From CAYSYY01 sp964576115 [NCBI: uncultured Gemmatimonadota bacterium] (GTDB taxonomy: Bacteria > Blakebacterota > Blakebacteria > Blakebacterales): a stretch of DNA of 58,774 nucleotides. Positions 40,904-49,259 of this stretch are shown here, one piece after another. The position numbers were made by a program, and so were the translations under genes. The number at the start of each line of letters is the position of its first letter. Position 1 is the stretch's first letter. Location of the stretch: assembly GCA_964576115.1 (NCBI GenBank), contig CAZNUA010000006.1, positions 62,983 to 121,756 on the forward strand, in the 5' to 3' direction. The notes beneath the pieces are model-generated. The model saw nothing but the letters and a program-made list of their open reading frames with translations, did not search any database and had not been told where the DNA came from.

Positions 40904-41643
40904 GAACGGTCCGACTCTTCAGTCCTGTTCTCCGCCTCCGTCTTCGTCTTCACGATCCATTCCCGGGCCCGATCCTTGAGTTTGTGGCGCTGATTCGCGG
41001 AATACGTGGTCGGATCGATCGGATCGCCGGCAATGACCGTGATCGTTCCCCGGCGAACCCGTTTGCGTCCGGGGGGAAGAACTTTCTCAGCCCCGACGAT
41101 CGCGATAGGGACGATCGGCACTCCGGTATCGATTGCGAGCCGGAAAGCGCCGGTCTTGAAGGTGCCCACTCTACCCGTCCGGCTGCGGGTTCCCTCTGGG
41201 AAGACAAAGAGCCGGGTTCCGGTGCCGAGCGCCTTGCGGGCCGGATTCAGGCTCTGACGGGCTTTATTGCGATCGGCCCGATCGACCGGTACGAATCCCT
41301 CCAGTGACAGGCACCAGCCGAATATGGGGATCCGGAAGAGCGACCGCTTGGCCATGAACCGCACCCGCCCGGGCAATACGGCCAGCACCGCCGGGATGTC
41401 GAGCATGCTCTGGTGGTTGGAGACATAGATACAGGAACCCTCAGCGGGGATTTTCTCCAGATCCCGACCCTCGATACCGACCCGGGCCAGGCGCAGCAGT
41501 GCCCGGCCCCACCAGCGGACATGACCGACGTTGTAGCGGCGTCCGCCGGGAAACACGAGGGCGACGATGGCCACCGCGGCCGCGAAGAGAGTAAAGAGAG
41601 CAGCGGCGATCCAGGCTGTCCGGCTGTGAATGTCTTTGACCAT
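40855..41643 (-). CDS. plsC: 1-acyl-sn-glycerol-3-phosphate acyltransferase
   Basis: This is a 262-residue membrane-bound acyltransferase. An N-terminal hydrophobic helix (11-31) precedes the HX4D motif NHQSMLD (76-82), KRSLFRIPIFGW, and the FPEGTRS motif (148-154), then VPIVPIAIVGAEKVLP. These are the four PlsC blocks for making phosphatidic acid from lysophosphatidic acid and acyl-CoA or acyl-ACP. The frame is open to 41868, but the ATG at 41643 gives the normal start just before the membrane helix. The C-terminus is a hydrophilic, acidic tail, whose end overlaps mazG on the other strand. Confidence 0.93.
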   Translation of the reverse strand: MVKDIHSRTAWIAAALFTLFAAAVAIVALVFPGGRRYNVGHVRWWGRALLRLARVGIEGRDLEKIPAEGSCIYVSNHQSMLDIPAVLAVLPGRVRFMAKRSLFRIPIFGWCLSLEGFVPVDRADRNKARQSLNPARKALGTGTRLFVFPEGTRSRTGRVGTFKTGAFRLAIDTGVPIVPIAIVGAEKVLPPGRKRVRRGTITVIAGDPIDPTTYSANQRHKLKDRAREWIVKTKTEAENRTEESDRSQDRSESCETDGPDGS

Positions 41644-41752
41644 GGGGCACCGGGTTGAGGTGCCGTCATCCGGTCGCGACCGGCGGTTGGCAGGATGGCG
41701 GCACGGCCCTATCTTCGCAGCAGAATCTACACGCATTCTGGAGAGACGACAA

Positions 41753-42175
41753 ATGTTCCAACGGACATTCGACGGCGGCAGTATCATCAGGATCGAAGCC
41801 GGGGAATCCGTTCTCGATGTCCTGACGGCGTACTGTGATGAGCAGGGCATCGCCGCCGGAGCCTTCACCGGTCTGGGAGCGGTCAGCCGGGCCCGTCTCG
41901 GCTATTACGACGACGAGAACAAGGCGTATGTCGAACGCGAGTTCACCACCAACCTCGAAGTACTCGCCCTGAACGGCAATATCAGCCGCAAAGCAGACGG
42001 AACCCTGTTCGCCCACTGCCACTGCGTTCTGAGCGGATCCGACATGCAGACTGTGGGCGGTCACCTCTTCGAAGGGATCGCCAACCCCACCCTCGAGATC
42101 ATCCTCTGGGTCTTCGACGGCGAGCTGCGACGCATCCCCGTACCCGGCTCCAGCGCCCAGGTTCTGGATCTCTGA
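41753..42175 (+). CDS. PPC/DUF296-domain protein
   Basis: This is a 140-residue protein that is a stand-alone PPC domain: RIEAGESVLDVLTAYCDEQG, AGAFTGLGAVSRARLGYYD, LALNGNISRKADGTLFAHCH and GGHLFEGIANPTLEI. The His88/His90/His104 set matches the metal-site residues of bacterial PPC proteins. In plants the domain occurs in AT-hook (AHL) nuclear proteins. Bacterial single-domain forms are often called DNA-binding, but their role is unproven. GGAGAG nine bases upstream fixes the ATG at 41753. The gene is divergent from plsC and converges on carD across a palindromic element. Confidence 0.93.
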   Translation: MFQRTFDGGSIIRIEAGESVLDVLTAYCDEQGIAAGAFTGLGAVSRARLGYYDDENKAYVEREFTTNLEVLALNGNISRKADGTLFAHCHCVLSGSDMQTVGGHLFEGIANPTLEIILWVFDGELRRIPVPGSSAQVLDL

Positions 42176-42288
42176 CAGCAGGACTGGCGCGGACGCTCAA
42201 GGCGAACGACAAAGGGCGCGGAGGCGTACTGATCGTACGCCGCACAAGCCCTGAGGAAGTTCAACGCCGAGATTGCCCTGAAAGGGTG
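42176..42288. repeat. Palindromic intergenic element between PPC and CarD genes
   Basis: The 113-bp gap contains a hairpin GGCGTAC-TGATC-GTACGCC (42223-42241) flanked by AAGGCGAACGACAAAGGGCG before it and GCCCTGAGG...CAACGCCGAG after it. The ordered motifs look like a dispersed intergenic family that I recall from deltaproteobacterial genomes; this is unverified. It has no plausible long ORF and no T-run, so it is not a standard terminator. Confidence 0.5.
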
Positions 42289-42291
42289 ACC

Positions 42292-42789
42292 TTAATCCGA
42301 GAATTGGGATTCGATATACCTATTCGCCTGCCCGATATCACAATCCCTGATCAGCGCCAGCTCGCTGGCCAGTAGATCGTAGGCGCGGCAGTAGAGCTTG
42401 CGCTCGGTACTGGAAATGCTGTCCTCCTGGTAGCCGTTGCGCAGGTCTCGAACGGTTTCGGCGTACGCCTGCAGGGTTCCTTCCTCGAGCCTGTTCTTCA
42501 GATAAGACACGCGCGATTTCCAGTCGCTGACCAGGCGGCCCTTCCGGCCGCGGAGTATCTCGCAGGCCTTCCGGTTCTCGTTTTTCGAGCCGGGAAGCCG
42601 GACGTCTGCCACGTCGAGGTTGGCCTTGGGCACGAAAACGCGGGAGGTATTCAGGAGAAGCTCGATTTCATAACACTCGATCTTCTCGTTTTCAACCTCT
42701 TTGGTGGTGATGTTGCGAATGTACCCACCACCCCACGTCGTGTGGACGATCTTGTCGTTTACCTTGAACCCCTTGAAGCTGGCAGACAT
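42292..42789 (-). CDS. CarD/CdnL-family RNA-polymerase-binding regulator
   Basis: This is a 165-residue protein. The N-terminal CarD/TRCF RNA-polymerase-interacting module (about 7-75) reads FKVNDKIVHTTWGGGYIRNI, then YEIELLLNTSRVFVPKANLD. The helical C-terminal domain (about 85-165) has RGRKGRLVSDWKSRVSYLK and SSTERKLYCRAYDLLASELA, which in CarD proteins contacts promoter DNA and stabilises open complexes. The start is ATG 42789, eight bases after AGGAGGT; a TTG just upstream is not needed. The leader is AT-rich with a candidate promoter. It probably controls rRNA or other housekeeping transcription; CdnL and LtpA types cannot be separated here. Confidence 0.92.
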   Translation of the reverse strand: MSASFKGFKVNDKIVHTTWGGGYIRNITTKEVENEKIECYEIELLLNTSRVFVPKANLDVADVRLPGSKNENRKACEILRGRKGRLVSDWKSRVSYLKNRLEEGTLQAYAETVRDLRNGYQEDSISSTERKLYCRAYDLLASELALIRDCDIGQANRYIESQFSD

Positions 42790-42890
42790 CAAGCGGACCT
42801 CCTGGTGCGAGCAGATCGCAATATTCGATTAAAAAAGGGAAAGAGGCTTATGCAGGATAGTTTCGCTATCATCATTCAACAGAACGTTAC

Positions 42891-42919
42891 AATATGTGGT
42901 TTAAACCTTTATAAATCAA
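42891..42919 (-). promoter_or_regulatory. Candidate promoter for the CarD-family gene
   Basis: In a locally AT-rich stretch, TTGATT (42919-42914) and CATATT (42896-42891) are spaced by 17 bp on the minus strand. This would give a leader of about 95 bases. The -35 overlaps the last codons of the glycosyltransferase gene. Confidence 0.4.
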
Positions 42920-43982
42920 GCGTTTTCTGTGATTGCTTTCGCATTATCAGGTCTTCGAGCGTGTCTATGACCTGGCGCGGTTCGATATCTATCAGACAAT
43001 CCCGCTCCCGCCGCCAGCAGACCCGCTGACCGTGCTTGGAACAGGGACTGCAGAAGAGATCCAGATACAGGTCGGTGGCGTACGGTCCGCGGGGAGCAAA
43101 GCCGAGCGCCGGACTGGTCGGGCCGAATAGCCCGACAGTCGGTGTCGCCAGGGCGGCGGCCAGGTGCATCGGTCCACTGTCGTTGGCCACGACACCGTCG
43201 CATACGGCCAGAGCGGCGGCCAGGTCCATGACGTCCTCGAGCGGTTCGCTCATCAATGCTCCTTCGACCTCATGGGCGATGGTATGAGCCGGATCGGGAT
43301 TCTCGGGAGCGGGGATGACAACGGGCAGGTCGCCGCGAGAGAGACACAGTTCGGCGAATTCGCGAACGCGGAAGAGAGGCCATTCTTTTGGTGGATGGCT
43401 GGCTCCGGGAAGAATCGCTATGAGGTGTCCCGGACGCTCTCCGACGAGTCGGGAGCGCCAGTCGAGCCCCCTCTTTCGTTCCACCTCCCCCAGATGGATG
43501 ACGGGAATTCTCCTGTCCCCATTCTCTTCCATACCCCGGCGTTCAGAATCGGTGCCACTCCTGCATCCGGTCACAGTCTGGAGATAGAGATCGACGACCG
43601 GCGTCAACTTCAAACGTTGTTTGAAAGGCGGTCGGACCACCAGCCGGAAACGACGCCAGCGTTCCTGATTCCAGCGCGCAACCGGTCCCGCGTACAGGAA
43701 CGTGATCAGGCGGCTGCGTAGCGAACCGTGAAGATCGACGATGAGATCGAAGTCTCCCTCGCGGATCCAGGTACGGAGATCGCGAAGGCTCTGTGAAGCC
43801 GGATCGAAGGCCCAGACCTCGTCGAGGTTGGGATTGTTGCGGTGCAGCCCGGCATAGGGAGTTCGGGTCAGCAGGATCACCCGGGCGTCGGGAAGGCGTT
43901 CTTTGAGAGCACAGAGAGCGGGTTCGACGAGAACGACGTCACCCAGGCTCGAGAATCTGACGACGAGAACGCGACTTTTCAC
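42909..43982 (-). CDS. Family 9 glycosyltransferase (heptosyltransferase-like)
   Basis: This 357-residue GT-B fold enzyme of the ADP-heptose:LPS heptosyltransferase family begins RVLVVRFSSLGDVVLVEPAL, typical of WaaF/WaaC/WaaQ. It has FDLIVDLHGSLRSRL in the N-domain and, in the nucleotide-sugar domain, AILPGASHPPKEWP and VANDSGPMHLAAALATPTVG with the conserved D-GPMH. It probably adds a sugar to lipopolysaccharide core at the inner membrane. The donor sugar cannot be fixed by eye, so I give no symbol. It is translationally coupled (4-bp overlap) to a half-length relative upstream. Confidence 0.92.
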   Translation of the reverse strand: MKSRVLVVRFSSLGDVVLVEPALCALKERLPDARVILLTRTPYAGLHRNNPNLDEVWAFDPASQSLRDLRTWIREGDFDLIVDLHGSLRSRLITFLYAGPVARWNQERWRRFRLVVRPPFKQRLKLTPVVDLYLQTVTGCRSGTDSERRGMEENGDRRIPVIHLGEVERKRGLDWRSRLVGERPGHLIAILPGASHPPKEWPLFRVREFAELCLSRGDLPVVIPAPENPDPAHTIAHEVEGALMSEPLEDVMDLAAALAVCDGVVANDSGPMHLAAALATPTVGLFGPTSPALGFAPRGPYATDLYLDLFCSPCSKHGQRVCWRRERDCLIDIEPRQVIDTLEDLIMRKQSQKTLDL

Positions 43983-44536
43983 ACGGCTCCGGCCTTGCAG
44001 ATCGGTGCCAGGGTGTCGGCCAGGCGTGTCATGACACGATCGGGTTCTCGGGTTCGGACGACCAGGTTGTACAGCCGGTCACTGGCCCGGCTGGTATCGT
44101 TGACTCCCATGCGAAGCGGCACGTGGGTTCGTTCGAGCAACCAGGGAACGAAAGGATGCGAGGTCATACCGAGATCGATGGCGAGATCGTATTCCTGGGC
44201 CCGCAGCCGGTTCAGCAGGTCGCGGCGCGGTCGACCGAAAAGGGTGATATCCTCGAGCCCCACCCGCAGGATGCCGATGCCCTTGAATTGATCTGCGGAG
44301 ACCGGAGCCTCCCCTCCCAGAAAAAGCAGATCGAGCTTCCAGTCGGGGAATTCGGCCTTGAATCCGAAAATCTGCGGTAGAAGGCGTTGCCGGGCGTCAG
44401 CTTCGAGAGGAAGCACAAGCACGACCCGAACGACGTCGTTGAGCGCGTCGCCCATACTCACAATAGGCCGACGGTCCCGCCGCAGGAATCCCAGGGCCAG
44501 GGAAATCCGTGAGAGTGTCCATTTCCATCCCTGCAT
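43979..44536 (-). CDS. Half-length GT9-like (DUF6913-like) protein
   Basis: This is a 185-residue protein with no signal peptide. The segment RVVLVLPLEADARQRLLPQI and later LLNRLRAQEYDLAIDLGMTS, followed by VPLRMGVNDTSRASDRLYNL, line up with the N-terminal Rossmann half of GT9 glycosyltransferases (compare FDLIVDLHGSLRSRL in the next gene). There is no second, donor-binding half and no D-GPMH motif. It may belong to DUF6913-like short proteins. It lies 16 bp after the secA stop and overlaps the full-length GT9 gene by 4 bp. It could be an accessory subunit or a remnant of a duplication; the intact frame and coupling favour a working protein. Confidence 0.75.
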   Translation of the reverse strand: MQGWKWTLSRISLALGFLRRDRRPIVSMGDALNDVVRVVLVLPLEADARQRLLPQIFGFKAEFPDWKLDLLFLGGEAPVSADQFKGIGILRVGLEDITLFGRPRRDLLNRLRAQEYDLAIDLGMTSHPFVPWLLERTHVPLRMGVNDTSRASDRLYNLVVRTREPDRVMTRLADTLAPICKAGAV

Positions 44537-44552
44537 GATCAGCGGGCCTCCT

Positions 44553-47500
44553 TCACCGGCCGTGACAGTGCTTGTACTTCTTTCCCGAACCGCAGGGACA
44601 GGGATCGTTGCGTCCCGGCTCCTTGGCTACGGTGACCGGACGTTTCTTGGACGGTCCGCCCGCAGCCGGCGCCGGCCCCTCCTGCCCGGGTACGGCTCCC
44701 AGGGCTTCGGACTGGGCCTTATCCTCTATCGTTCCCTTGAAGGCCATCCCTACCGCGTCGCGGTGCACGGTCTCCATGGCACCCCCACGGCGTTGCATCT
44801 CCTGGCGCTGCTGGTCGATCTGGCCCTCGATCGCCGATGATTCGCGGAACAACAGCTGGAGAGTATCCCGGGTCAGGCTCGCAAGCATATCCATGAAGAG
44901 GTAGTAGGCTTCCTGCTTGTACTCGACCAGCGGATCTTTCTGACCGTAGGCTCGCAGACTGATCCCCTCTTTGAGACGATCCATCTCGTAGAGGTGATCC
45001 ATCCACTTCTGATCGATAACGCGCAGGATGGCATAGCGTTCGATACGAGCCGCCAGTTCCTCACCGAGGGTGTCCCGCTTGCGAGCCCATGCCTGCCGGA
45101 CTCCTTCTGTTATCTGGACTTCGAGATCTTCCTGCGAGATTGCAGTTCGATCCTCCTCGTCGATCCGCAGATCGATCAGACAGACCTCCATGAGATCGCG
45201 GTGCAGGCCATCCCAGTCCCACTCATCCTGGAATGTGTTTTCGTTGGTATGCCGACTGACCACGTCGCTGGAGAAATCGAGGATCAGCTCGTCGAGGTCT
45301 TCGGTCAGTGACTCCTCGTCCAGAGCGTTCGATCGCCTGGTATAGATGACCTCGCGCTGGGTATTCATCACGTCGTCGTACTCGAGCAGGCGCTTGCGGA
45401 TCGAAAAGTTCTGGGCCTCGACCCGCTGCTGGGCCTTGCCGATGGCGTTGGTTACCATCGGGTGGGTGATGACCTCCCCTTCCTCCAGGCCCAGCCGGTC
45501 CATGACACCGGCTATCCGATCGGAGCCGAACAGACGCATCAGATCGTCTTCGAGGGACAGGTAGAAGCGGCTCGAACCGGGATCTCCCTGCCGACCAGAA
45601 CGCCCGCGCAACTGCCGGTCGATGCGGCGGGCTTCGTGCCGCTCGGTGCCCAGAATGTGCAGGCCGCCCAGGTCGACGACACCGGTACCGAGTTTGATGT
45701 CGGTGCCCCGCCCTGCCATGTTGGTGGCGATCGTCACCGAACCCTGCTGGCCCGCCGAAGCCACGATCTCGGCTTCACGTTGGTGCTGTTTGGCGTTCAA
45801 CACCTCATGCGGCACGCCGTTGCGCTTGAGCATGCGGCTGAGCATTTCCGAGATTTCCACGTTGGTGGTACCCACCAGCACGGGGCGCTGCGCCCGATAG
45901 AGCTCGGTGATCTCCTCGATCACGGCATTGAACTTCTCCCGCTTGGTGCGGAAGATGACGTCATCCATGTCGTCCCGGATGACAGGCCGGTTGGTGGGAA
46001 TCACCAGCACATCGAGCTTGTAAATGTCCCAGAACTCGCCGGCTTCGGTTTCGGCCGTGCCGGTCATGCCCGCAAGTTTGTCGTAGAGACGGAAGTAGTT
46101 CTGGATGGTGATGGTTGCCAGCGTCTGGGTTTCCTTCTCGATTTTGACGCCTTCCTTGGCTTCCAGCGCCTGATGGAGACCCTCGCTGAACCTCCGTCCC
46201 GGCATGAGTCGGCCGGTGAACTCGTCCACGATCAGGACCTGACCGTCCTGGACGACGTATTCGACATCCTTTTCGAAGAGCGCGTAAGCTTTGAGCAGCT
46301 GATGAATGTTGTGCAGTCGCTCGCTCTTGTCGGCATATTCGCGGTGCAGCTGTTCCCGTTCCAGTTCGGCCTTCTCGGCCGAGATCTCGCCCTGCTCGAG
46401 GCGGCCCTCGAGATCGCTCATGATCTCTGAGAGGTCGGGCAGCACGAAGAGATCGGGATCGTTGGGGCTGAGGTTCTGTCGCCCCCCCTCCTGCAGATCG
46501 ACGGTATTGGCTTTCTCGTCGATGGTGTAAAGCAGGTCCTCGTCGAGCTCGTGCAGGCGCTTTTCGCGCAGAAAATCGTTCTCAACCCGCTCGATCAGTT
46601 TGATGACCCCGGTCTCTTTCTTCAGCTTCATCAACCGGTTGTGTTTGGGTGCCCCCCGCTGTACCTGGAGGAGCCTGATCCCGGCCCGGTACTCTTTCTC
46701 TGAATCCCCCTCGGCCTCGCCTTCGGCCATCAGCTTCTCGGCTTCGGAGAAGAGCGTGTTCACCAGCCGGACCTGATCCCGGTTCAGGGACTGGACCTTC
46801 GGCTTGTACTCGTCGAACTTGTGTGTGGAGCGATCGACCGGCCCGGAGATGATGAGGGGCGTGCGGGCCTCGTCTACCAGGACCGAGTCGACCTCGTCGA
46901 CAATGGCGTAGTGATGCTTGCGCTGAACGCGGTGTTCGGGAACAACCGCCATGTTGTCGCGCAGATAGTCGAATCCGAACTCGTTATTGGTGCCGTAGGT
47001 GATGTCGCAGTTATACGCCGCCCGCCGCTCCTCGGGCCGCATGTCATGCTGGATGATCCCGATCGAAAGCCCCAGCCACTCGTAGATCCCTCCCATCCAC
47101 TCGGCGTCGCGTCTGGCCAGGTAATCGTTGACGGTGACCAGATGGGCTCCCTTGCCCTCAAGAGCGTTGAGGTACATGGGCATGGTCGCGACCAGGGTCT
47201 TCCCCTCACCGGTGGCCATCTCGGCGATCTTGCCGCTGTGCAGGGATATGGCCCCGGTGAGTTGGACATCATAGGGGATCATGTCCCATTCTTTGGCCGC
47301 CCCGGTAACCGGCCACGAATCACCCATACGGCGCCGACAGGCCTCTTTGACCACGGCAAAGGCCTCGGGCAGGATCTCGTCGGTCGTCTCACCGGCTGCA
47401 AGGCGCTCGCGGAATTCATCGCTCTTGGCCTGCAGGTCCTCGTCGGCGAGGTCGGCGTACTCTTCCACGCAGGCATTGATCTGATCCACGATCGGCTGGA

Positions 47501-47561
47501 GCTTGCGAATATCGCGCTCGTGCCGGGTACCGAAGATCTTCGTGATCAGACTGGTGAACAT
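44553..47561 (-). CDS. secA: Preprotein translocase ATPase SecA
   Basis: This 1002-residue motor drives proteins through SecYEG. It has Walker A MATGEGKT (115-122), VNDYLARRDAEWMG, YGTNNEFGFDYLRDNM, the DEAD-type DEVDSVLVDEARTPLIISG, a preprotein cross-linking domain interrupted by an acidic insert (EAEGDSEKEY), TNMAGRGTDIKLG and QLRGRSGRQGDPGSSRFYLS, then the scaffold and wing domains. The C-terminal SEC-C zinc motif CPCGSGKKYKHCH (988-1000) is intact. The frame is open to 47759, but the ATG at 47561 starts the standard MFTSLITKIFGT. The many signal peptides and lipoproteins of this window depend on it. Confidence 0.99.
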   Translation of the reverse strand: MFTSLITKIFGTRHERDIRKLQPIVDQINACVEEYADLADEDLQAKSDEFRERLAAGETTDEILPEAFAVVKEACRRRMGDSWPVTGAAKEWDMIPYDVQLTGAISLHSGKIAEMATGEGKTLVATMPMYLNALEGKGAHLVTVNDYLARRDAEWMGGIYEWLGLSIGIIQHDMRPEERRAAYNCDITYGTNNEFGFDYLRDNMAVVPEHRVQRKHHYAIVDEVDSVLVDEARTPLIISGPVDRSTHKFDEYKPKVQSLNRDQVRLVNTLFSEAEKLMAEGEAEGDSEKEYRAGIRLLQVQRGAPKHNRLMKLKKETGVIKLIERVENDFLREKRLHELDEDLLYTIDEKANTVDLQEGGRQNLSPNDPDLFVLPDLSEIMSDLEGRLEQGEISAEKAELEREQLHREYADKSERLHNIHQLLKAYALFEKDVEYVVQDGQVLIVDEFTGRLMPGRRFSEGLHQALEAKEGVKIEKETQTLATITIQNYFRLYDKLAGMTGTAETEAGEFWDIYKLDVLVIPTNRPVIRDDMDDVIFRTKREKFNAVIEEITELYRAQRPVLVGTTNVEISEMLSRMLKRNGVPHEVLNAKQHQREAEIVASAGQQGSVTIATNMAGRGTDIKLGTGVVDLGGLHILGTERHEARRIDRQLRGRSGRQGDPGSSRFYLSLEDDLMRLFGSDRIAGVMDRLGLEEGEVITHPMVTNAIGKAQQRVEAQNFSIRKRLLEYDDVMNTQREVIYTRRSNALDEESLTEDLDELILDFSSDVVSRHTNENTFQDEWDWDGLHRDLMEVCLIDLRIDEEDRTAISQEDLEVQITEGVRQAWARKRDTLGEELAARIERYAILRVIDQKWMDHLYEMDRLKEGISLRAYGQKDPLVEYKQEAYYLFMDMLASLTRDTLQLLFRESSAIEGQIDQQRQEMQRRGGAMETVHRDAVGMAFKGTIEDKAQSEALGAVPGQEGPAPAAGGPSKKRPVTVAKEPGRNDPCPCGSGKKYKHCHGR

Positions 47562-47589
47562 ACCAGTTCGTCCTCTCCTTCGTTCGTTC

Positions 47590-48312
47590 TCAGTACCCGA
47601 CCAGAAGCCGGTCGCCCAGTTCGCGCGGCAGCTCGGCCGCGAGGATTGCCTCGCGGGCTGCGGCGACGTCGTATTCTGTGCGCTGCGGAGTGAAGATCCA
47701 CTCCTCGGTATCGAGTATCGCCCAGGCGGCACGCGGATCGCCGTCTCTTGGTTGTCCAACGCTCCCCGGATTCAGGACGGCCCGCCGCTGCCCGAGCTGG
47801 ACCGGCGTGCCGGGATCGAGATCCACGGTCGGGCTCTTGAACCGGAAGCAGGCCTGGATATGACTGTGCCCGATTACGACGACCCGCTCCTCGACTGCCT
47901 CCAGGGCCGCATCCGCCTGCCGACGTTCCAGGATATAGAGCCAGGCCTCGGGCAGGATGGGATGTCCGTGGACGATCAGCACGTCGCCCTCAATGGCTTT
48001 GAGCGGCAGCTCGCCGAGCCAGGCGATTTCCTCCGGGCTGAGCCTGTCTGCCGTCCAGTTCAGGGCGGTACGTGCCCGGGGATTGAAGCTGAAGGCCGAG
48101 GTAGTACCGGCGGTGAAATGATCGTGATTGCCACGTACGACGGGGTCGCAGTTGTCCTGTACCCAATGCAGGCATTCGGAAGGAAAGGCGCCGTATCCGA
48201 CGATGTCGCCGGTGCAGATGATCCGGTCGACCTGTTCGCCGGAGAGGCATCCGATGACCGCCTCCAGGGCGTGCCAGTTGCCGTGGATATCGCCGAGCAG
48301 AGCGAACTTCAT
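47590..48312 (-). CDS. Calcineurin-like metallophosphodiesterase
   Basis: This is a 240-residue protein of the YfcE/MJ0936-like phosphodiesterase group. The metal-binding motifs are complete: GDIHGN (7-12), TGDIVGYGAFP (34-44), VVRGNHDHFTAG (58-69), LIVHGHP and VVIGHSHIQACFR. The mid-part ALNWTADRLSPEEIAWLGEL is typical of the family. The natural substrate is unknown. Its ATG overlaps the nusB stop by 4 bp, and secA starts 28 bp after it. The coupling suggests co-expression, not necessarily a shared pathway. Confidence 0.92.
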   Translation of the reverse strand: MKFALLGDIHGNWHALEAVIGCLSGEQVDRIICTGDIVGYGAFPSECLHWVQDNCDPVVRGNHDHFTAGTTSAFSFNPRARTALNWTADRLSPEEIAWLGELPLKAIEGDVLIVHGHPILPEAWLYILERRQADAALEAVEERVVVIGHSHIQACFRFKSPTVDLDPGTPVQLGQRRAVLNPGSVGQPRDGDPRAAWAILDTEEWIFTPQRTEYDVAAAREAILAAELPRELGDRLLVGY

Positions 48313-48731
48313 GGTTTTTCCGGTTGCCTCTCCCTGTAAACGCTGTCGAGGATGCCGTTGACGAACCGTTTGGCATCGAACGACGAGTATTTTTTCGTCA
48401 GCTCGATCGCTTCATTGATGCACACCTTCCCCGGTATGTCGGGGAAGTGGAGAATCTCGCCGAGCCCGATCCTCAGAATGATCTTGTCGATCAGGGCAAT
48501 CCTGTCCAGCTCCCAGTTGACAGCCCGTTCGGCGATGATGCGATCGAGTTCGGTCTGTTCGACCACGATTTTTCTGACGAGACGACGCACAAAATCGTCG
48601 TGCTCGGCATCCTCACCGGACGCATCTGAGGCCAGCTGATCGTTGAGGATATCCTCGATCGGTTCTCCGCTGACAGCGGCCGCATAGAGAACGCGCAGGA
48701 CGACCTCTCTGCCCCGACGACGCTGACCCAT
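48309..48731 (-). CDS. nusB: Transcription antitermination factor NusB
   Basis: This 140-residue helical protein begins RRRGREVVLRVLYAAAVSGE and ends with the conserved LGEILHFPDIPGKVCINEAIE, LTKKYSSFDAKRFVNGILD. NusB binds boxA RNA with NusE (S10) for rRNA antitermination. It is encoded directly after ribH, a common bacterial arrangement, and overlaps the phosphodiesterase gene by 4 bp. Confidence 0.97.
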   Translation of the reverse strand: MGQRRRGREVVLRVLYAAAVSGEPIEDILNDQLASDASGEDAEHDDFVRRLVRKIVVEQTELDRIIAERAVNWELDRIALIDKIILRIGLGEILHFPDIPGKVCINEAIELTKKYSSFDAKRFVNGILDSVYRERQPEKP

Positions 48732-48752
48732 GTCTAGTGACCTGCCATGGTG

Positions 48753-49259
48753 CTAGGGCCCTTTTTCCAGACGATCGAGCAGATCGATCATCTCCAGGCA
48801 GGCCCGGGCCGCTTCGCGGCCTCGATGACGGTCTTGACTCTCCTTGTCTGTTCCGGGATCGGGATCGAGACCGGCCCGGATGCGGGCCTGGGCGGGGGTG
48901 TCGACGGTGAGAATGCCGATTGCAACCGGCACCCCTTCCCGCCGACTCACGTCCATGAGACCCGCGATCGCCTCCCGGCTCACATGTTCGAAATGAGCGG
49001 TTTCTCCTCGTATCACGCACCCCAGCGCGATGATTCCGTCGAACTCCCCCCGGGCGGCTACCCGGGCGGCTGCCAGCGGCAGCTCGAGCGCACCAGGAAC
49101 CCATACCACAGTAACGTCGTCATCTGCGACACCTTCTGTCTGTAGAACCTCCCGGGCACCGTCGAGAAGCCCCGTGACGATCTCGCGGTTGAATCGGCTC
49201 GCCACGATACTCAGGCACCTTCCGCCCCCCCCTGTTCGTCCCTCGACGATCGAACTCAT
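48753..49259 (-). CDS. ribH: 6,7-dimethyl-8-ribityllumazine synthase
   Basis: This is a 168-residue enzyme that joins 5-amino-6-ribitylamino-uracil and dihydroxybutanone phosphate to give lumazine. Motifs are [53 protein letters not shown] with the catalytic histidine, and [21 protein letters not shown] short low-complexity start (EGRTGGGG) precedes the fold. It overlaps ribBA by 4 bp, and nusB begins 21 bp after it. It probably forms the usual 60-mer or pentamer capsid-like assembly. Confidence 0.98.
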   Translation of the reverse strand: MSSIVEGRTGGGGRCLSIVASRFNREIVTGLLDGAREVLQTEGVADDDVTVVWVPGALELPLAAARVAARGEFDGIIALGCVIRGETAHFEHVSREAIAGLMDVSRREGVPVAIGILTVDTPAQARIRAGLDPDPGTDKESQDRHRGREAARACLEMIDLLDRLEKGP

